NCBI GenBank assembly: GCA_027070475.1
Contig: JALXDT010000189.1
Coordinates: forward strand, 1 to 18,361
DNA length: 18,361 bases
DNA from: Candidatus Aminicenantota bacterium
Lineage (GTDB): Bacteria; Acidobacteriota; Aminicenantia; JAMOAD01
Reading direction: 5' to 3'
The position numbers and the translations under genes were made by a program. The notes beneath the pieces are model-generated. The model did no database searches. It was not told the DNA's origin and worked only from the letters and a program-made list of their open reading frames with translations. Below, in pieces: positions 15,601-18,361 of this stretch. The stretch's first letter is position 1. Every line of letters starts with the position of its first letter.

Positions 15601-16779
15601 AGAACAGGGCTTATTACTATTGTGGATCACAAAGGAAGAGAGATGGAAACCTATCCTGTGGTTTATGGAGCTAAACTTGCAGTTAATGATGGAGATAAAG
15701 TTAAAAAAGGTGATGTCCTTACCACATGGGATCCATATTCAAATGTTGTTCTTACAGAATATGCTGGATATGTTGAGTTTAAAGACATAATAGAGGATGT
15801 TACATTAATTTCAGTTAGAGATGAAAGAACAGGTCACGTTAAAAAGCAGATAATAAAGTCCAAAGATGAAACAAAGCAGCCTATCATAGTGATTAAAGAT
15901 GAATCCGGTGCAGTCATAAGAGAATATCATATTCCTGCTGATGCATTTCTTGAGGTTAAAAATGGTGATAAGGTCAAGGCAGGGCAGGTTATTGCCAGAA
16001 TGCCAAGAGAGACAGCAAAAACAAAAGATATTACTGGTGGTCTACCAAGAGCTCAGGATCTATTTGAAGCAAGAAAACCTCAAAATCCTGCAATCTTAAG
16101 TGAAATTGATGGGTATGTTAAATTTGGTCCTGTTTCAAGAGGTTTTAGAAAGATAATTATTGAAAATGAAGAGACAGGAGATAAAAAAGAATACAATGTT
16201 CCTACCTCAGCATATATTCTTGTTCAGGAAGATGATTATATAAAAACAGGACAACCGCTAATAGAAGCTCCTTCTGATCCTCATAAGATTCTTGAAGCAT
16301 CAGGAGAGGAAGCTCTTGCCAAATATCTAATAAAAGAGATTCAGCAGGTTTACAGATCTCAGGGTGTTGATATAAATGATAAGCATATAGAAGTCATTAT
16401 AAGGCAGATGCTTAAATGGGTTAAGATTGAGGATATTGGAGATTCTAAATTCTACTATGGTCAGCTTGTTGATAGATTCAAATTTCAGGAAGAACTTTCA
16501 AGAATATTAGCAGAAGGAGGGGAGCCTCCGAAGGCAAATCCGGCACTACTTGGAATTTCAAAGGCTGCCCTTAATACTGATTCTTTTATTTCAGCTGCTT
16601 CATTCCAGCAAACAACGAGAGTTTTGGCTGATGCTGCTTTCTTTGCTAAAACTGACAAGCTCAGAGGTATAAAAGAGAATGTTACAATGGGAAGATTGAT
16701 ACCGGCTGGTACTGGTTTTAAGAAGTATCAAAAGTATGAGGTAGTTGAGAAAATTGTAAAGGAAGAAGAGGGAGCATAA
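12661..16779 (+). CDS. rpoC: DNA-directed RNA polymerase subunit beta'
   Basis: A 1372-residue catalytic subunit. The N-terminal zinc site is Cys70, 72, 85 and 88. The active-site motif NADFDGDQMAVH (460-471) holds the three Mg-binding aspartates Asp462, 464 and 466. The second zinc site is Cys817, 891, 898 and 901. The trigger loop begins at QSIGEPGTQLTMRTFHIGG (924-942) and is followed by an insertion of about 180 residues (about 943-1122), corresponding to the SI3 insertion of E. coli-type polymerases, before TKDITGGLPRAQDLFEARKP (1121-1140). The C-terminal clamp region KHIEVIIRQM and ENVTMGRLIPAGTG is intact. AGGAGG (12651-12656) four bases before ATG 12661 supports the start; Met12 is an alternative. 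It is 13 bases from rpoB and one base from rpoZ. Confidence 0.98.
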   Translation: MIPKKSLTIRGMSVNDFDYMKLSLASPEQIIGWSYGEVKKAETINYRTHKPEKDGLFCAKIFGPINDYECLCGKYKRKKHKGMICEKCGVEVTERKVRRERMGHIELVSPVTHIWYLRGPGSKIALTLGLDQKDLERVVYFERYIVVDPGEAAGEVDERDILTEKEYQKLLEKYSEDDFDIRMGAEAIRDLLKKIDPEKEAQTLRKALKKEGSVQNKLKLSKRLRTVEAFLESGNRPEWMILEVLPVLPPDLRPLVRLDSGTFASSDLNELYRRIINRNNRLRKLIDQNAPEIIIKNEKRMLQEAVDALFENGARGKYYLASNNRPLKSLSDSLKGKTGRFRQNLLGKRVDYSGRSVIVVNPNLKLHQCGLPKLVALELFKPFVIRLLEDRYAVSIAGAKEMIEERTPEVWECLEDAVKYHPVLLNRAPTLHRNSIQAFEPILVEGKAIQIHPMVCPAFNADFDGDQMAVHVPLSIEAQVESRELMLAPLNILSPANGKPLAIPTQDMVLGIYYLTIKKDKAKGEGRIFATQDDVKIAYDLGYVDLHATILLRWNGKVKNIEKYIEDNQDIANCPVKEVNGIIETTPGRVILNSVLPKEIPFINGLLNKKGVQNLVYYAYQTVGLEQTVEILNSLKEIGFEFATLAGFSIAASDMITPPSKEKLIKEAEKEVDKIIKKYEEGVVSPDEKHNMITDIWERVTNNITKEMRKNIEKKMEETGELNSLLIMAQSGARGKMDQVRQLAGMRGLMAKPSGEVIENPIKSNFREGLTSLEYFISTHGARKGSADTALKTAEAGYLTRRLVDVAQDVVVTEEDCGTTQGMEVSAIIENGEIIESFYDRILGRTSLERVVKPDTGEVIVDVNEEIDEEKATKIIATGKNSLKIRTLLTCKAKHGVCQKCYGRDMARGKTVSLGEAVGIIAAQSIGEPGTQLTMRTFHIGGIASGLVNVSSLKARNEGVVKFTNVRYVQNEEGEHIVINRTGLITIVDHKGREMETYPVVYGAKLAVNDGDKVKKGDVLTTWDPYSNVVLTEYAGYVEFKDIIEDVTLISVRDERTGHVKKQIIKSKDETKQPIIVIKDESGAVIREYHIPADAFLEVKNGDKVKAGQVIARMPRETAKTKDITGGLPRAQDLFEARKPQNPAILSEIDGYVKFGPVSRGFRKIIIENEETGDKKEYNVPTSAYILVQEDDYIKTGQPLIEAPSDPHKILEASGEEALAKYLIKEIQQVYRSQGVDINDKHIEVIIRQMLKWVKIEDIGDSKFYYGQLVDRFKFQEELSRILAEGGEPPKANPALLGISKAALNTDSFISAASFQQTTRVLADAAFFAKTDKLRGIKENVTMGRLIPAGTGFKKYQKYEVVEKIVKEEEGA

Positions 16780-16780
16780 G

Positions 16781-16999
16781 ATGAATAGGAGAAAGATAAA
16801 TTATTATATCTATGTTTTGGCTGTATCCAAAAGAGCTCGCCAGCTTTTAAAAGGAGCAAAACCCCTGATTCCATATAAAGAATTTAATGCTATTAAAATA
16901 GCTAAAGAGGAAATTGACAGAGGTCTTGTTATCCCGATAATTCCAAGTGAAGTAATGGAAAAGATAGAAGCTGAGGAAGTTCAAGAAACATCAGAGTAA
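16781..16999 (+). CDS. rpoZ: DNA-directed RNA polymerase subunit omega
   Basis: A 72-residue protein recognisable as omega by the block YYIYVLAVSKRARQLLKGAKPLI (8-30) and the later AIKIAKEEIDRGLV (37-50), matching the family's ...LVLLAAKRAREL..GA.PL.......ALEEIAEGKI pattern. Omega wraps the beta' C-terminus and aids polymerase assembly. The gene starts one base after the rpoC stop and has AGAGGGAG (16767-16774) inside the end of rpoC, so the two are translationally linked. In most bacteria rpoZ lies elsewhere, often after gmk. The acidic C-terminus (EKIEAEEVQETSE) is plain. Assignment is good although the protein is small and divergent. Confidence 0.85.
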   Translation: MNRRKINYYIYVLAVSKRARQLLKGAKPLIPYKEFNAIKIAKEEIDRGLVIPIIPSEVMEKIEAEEVQETSE

Positions 17000-17018
17000 A
17001 TTAATCAGTTTAATATAT

Positions 17019-17092
17019 GCGGCTGTAGCTCAGCAGGATAGAGCATAGGATTCCTAATCCTAGTGCCGGGAGTTCGAATCTCCCCAGCCGCA
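17019..17092 (+). tRNA. tRNA-Arg (anticodon CCU)
   Basis: A 74-base cloverleaf. Acceptor GCGGCTG/CAGCCGC, anticodon stem TAGGA/TCCTA with loop TTCCTAA giving CCU, T-loop TTCGAAT. Discriminator A, CCA not encoded. It starts 19 bases after rpoZ with no obvious promoter, so it may be the last product of the rpo transcript. It reads AGG, a common Arg codon in the tuf gene of this window. Confidence 0.96.
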
Positions 17093-17134
17093 TTAAATTT
17101 GTCTTTTTTGATTGTTTTTGAAGAAAAGTGGACT

Positions 17135-17152
17135 CTTTTATTAATATAAAAG
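17135..17152 (+). repeat. Inverted repeat between -35 and -10 regions of the mscS promoter
   Basis: CTTTTAT (17135-17141) and ATAAAAG (17146-17152) are perfect inverted copies separated by TAAT. The repeat lies just upstream of the extended -10 element, where a regulator could block polymerase. It is AT-only apart from the ends and could occur by chance in this composition. Confidence 0.4.
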
Positions 17153-17155
17153 TGG

Positions 17156-17164
17156 TGCTATAAT
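17156..17164 (+). promoter_or_regulatory. Extended -10 promoter for mscS-like gene
   Basis: TGC followed directly by a perfect TATAAT (17159-17164) makes a strong extended -10 element. No good -35 is seen 17 bases upstream (TTTTAT at 17136-17141). The ATG of the channel gene is only five bases downstream, so transcription starts at or just inside the first codons. Confidence 0.65.
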
Positions 17165-17169
17165 TTTTT

Positions 17170-18099
17170 ATGGCATTAATGGATTTTATAAAACAGCATA
17201 TAGGATTGGATTATTCTGTTCAATATAAAATTTTCACTTCCATTATAATCATTCTTTCCCTTTATATTCTAAAAAAAATCGTTCAATGGTTTGCTTTTAA
17301 AAAGATAAAATCCGCTGAAAGCAGATATTTCTGGGGCAAAGCTTTTACCTATATAGAGGTGGGTGTAATTCTTTTGCTATTGATAAAAGTCTGGTTTCAG
17401 GGATTAAAACCCTTAGCCACATACTTTGGGCTTGTTTCAGCCGGTATGGCAATTGCATTGAAAGATATTTTTACTGATATAGCGGGATGGATTTTTATTT
17501 TAATTAAAAAGCCCTTTTCCATAGGGGATAGGGTTCAAATAGGGAATTTTAAAGGTGATGTTGTTGATATAAGAGTATTTCAATTTTCTCTTGTTGAAAT
17601 TGGAGCCTGGGTTGATGCTGAACAGAGCACAGGGAGAATTGTGAATATTCCCAATTCACTTATCTTTAACGAGCCTCTTGCCAACTATACAAAGGGATTC
17701 AGGTTTGTATGGAATGAGATTCCTGTTCTTGTTACCTTTGAAAGTAATTGGGAAAAAGCTAAAAAAATTCTGTTAGAAATAGTTAAAGAGCGAGGAGAAG
17801 AGGTTGCTAAGATTGCCGAAAAGGAGATTAAAAAAGCAACCATAAAATATTATATACATTATTCTGTTCTAACACCTACGGTTTATACAAAGGTTGTAGA
17901 TAGTGGAGTTTTACTAACATTAAGATATCTATGTGAAGTTAGAAAGAGAAGAAATTCTGAAAATGAACTATGGGAGGAAATATTAAAGGAGTTTGGAAAG
18001 CATGATGATATTGATTTTGCATACCCGACTTACAGATACTATAATAATCTTTTAGAGGGTAAAGAGGGCACAAAACCAAAACCAGAGCAGGGGGAATAA
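17170..18099 (+). CDS. MscS-family mechanosensitive ion channel
   Basis: A 309-residue inner-membrane protein. Three membrane helices are visible: about 20-36, 58-76, and the Gly/Ala-rich pore helix TM3 (about 84-110, with GLVSAGMAIALKDIFTDIAGW). The MscS beta domain follows (KKPFSIGDRVQIG at 113-125, then VNIPNSLIF at 158-166), and the alpha/beta C-terminal part ends in a charged tail. Such channels open under membrane tension and release solutes during osmotic downshock. ATG 17170 lies five bases after TATAAT and has no Shine-Dalgarno sequence; Met4 (17179) is an equally plausible first codon. It stands apart from the rpo operon with its own promoter. Family call is firm; gating behaviour is not predictable. 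Confidence 0.88.
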   Translation: MALMDFIKQHIGLDYSVQYKIFTSIIIILSLYILKKIVQWFAFKKIKSAESRYFWGKAFTYIEVGVILLLLIKVWFQGLKPLATYFGLVSAGMAIALKDIFTDIAGWIFILIKKPFSIGDRVQIGNFKGDVVDIRVFQFSLVEIGAWVDAEQSTGRIVNIPNSLIFNEPLANYTKGFRFVWNEIPVLVTFESNWEKAKKILLEIVKERGEEVAKIAEKEIKKATIKYYIHYSVLTPTVYTKVVDSGVLLTLRYLCEVRKRRNSENELWEEILKEFGKHDDIDFAYPTYRYYNNLLEGKEGTKPKPEQGE

Positions 18100-18322
18100 T
18101 TTAGAATTTGGTGAACCTGTCTGTTTACCCTGTGCAACAATTTGACGGTTTTACAGTGTTTAACCGTTTTGGGGATATTTGTGTTTCGCTATGGGCACAC
18201 AAGGTTAGTATTGAGCCCTTTATAAGCTTCGAGCTTTGAGCCCTGAGCTGAATTTTGAAGGTTTGTGGTATTAGGTCATTAGCAAATTTCTTTTTAAATT
18301 AAAACTATTAAATATAATTATT
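18100..18322. other. Non-coding tail with short repeats
   Basis: No plausible gene was found here. The base composition is less AT-rich than the surrounding spacers. TTGAGCCCT occurs twice (18211-18219 and 18236-18244), and GAGCTT/GAGCTG-like words cluster between 18228 and 18250. This could be the remains of a mobile element or a decayed gene; there is not enough to decide. Confidence 0.4.
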
Positions 18323-18352
18323 TGTAGGGGCAATTCATGAATTGCCCCTACA
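18323..18352. repeat. Perfect 30-bp palindrome, REP-like, bounded by GTAG/CTAC
   Basis: The left arm TGTAGGGGCAATTCA is followed at once by its exact reverse complement TGAATTGCCCCTACA. As single strand it can form a long hairpin with a GC-rich base (GGGGC). GTAG at the foot of a palindrome is the hallmark of REP sequences recognised by RAYT (TnpA-REP) transposases. It could alternatively be one end of a small inverted-repeat element cut by the window edge, or act as a transcription terminator. Confidence 0.7.
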
Positions 18353-18361
18353 GATATGTTT

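Noticed and set aside
18144..18168. Weak hairpin ACGGTT...AACCGT after mscS as a terminator
   Set aside because: Only six base pairs with an 11-base loop and a very short T-run; too weak to call.

Overview
The window is an AT-rich bacterial chromosome segment (roughly one third G+C by eye) with everything on the + strand. Its core is the conserved translation/transcription superoperon: four tRNAs, tuf, rpmG, tRNA-Trp, secE, nusG, rplK, rplA, rplJ, rplL, rpoB, rpoC and an rpoZ-like gene. An ExbD/TolR gene and an SI3-type insertion in RpoC point to a Gram-negative-type (diderm) bacterium. The phylum cannot be fixed from the sequence alone. The N-terminal Cys-rich insertion in RpoB and the style of the ExbD protein vaguely suggest an Acidobacteriota/Aminicenantota-like lineage, at low confidence.

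Layout. 1-3468 is a run of accessory genes: an aldose 1-epimerase-like mutarotase, a small secreted protein with a near-leaderless promoter, a YghO-like GNAT protein, a lone ExbD and a YjbQ-family protein. 3482-5326 holds a strong promoter, then tRNA-Thr(UGU), tRNA-Tyr(GUA), tRNA-Gly(UCC), tRNA-Thr(GGU), tuf, rpmG and tRNA-Trp(CCA). The first four tRNAs and tuf have the same order and anticodons as thrU-tyrU-glyT-thrT-tufB of Escherichia coli. 5352-8218 carries secE-nusG-rplKAJL, tightly packed, with several overlapping or adjoining genes. 8295-16999 carries rpoB, rpoC and rpoZ, so three RNA polymerase core subunits sit in a row. A tRNA-Arg(CCU), an MscS-family channel with its own extended -10 promoter, and a 262-base non-coding tail ending in a perfect 30-bp palindrome complete the window.

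Functionally, the central block makes charged-tRNA delivery (tRNAs, EF-Tu), ribosomal stalk and L1/L11/L33 proteins, the SecE translocase subunit, the NusG elongation factor and the RNA polymerase core subunits beta, beta' and omega. None of the six tRNAs encodes its CCA end. No convincing intrinsic terminator was seen between transcription units.

Most notable points: an eight-cysteine double zinc-ribbon-like insertion in RpoB; the rpmG stop codon sharing two bases with the 5' end of tRNA-Trp; a tuf gene whose codon choice is unlike every neighbour except at its very end; rpoZ placed directly after rpoC; two promoters placed so close to start codons that the mRNAs should be (nearly) leaderless; and a GTAG-bounded REP-like palindrome at the right edge. 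No wholly new multi-gene system was seen.
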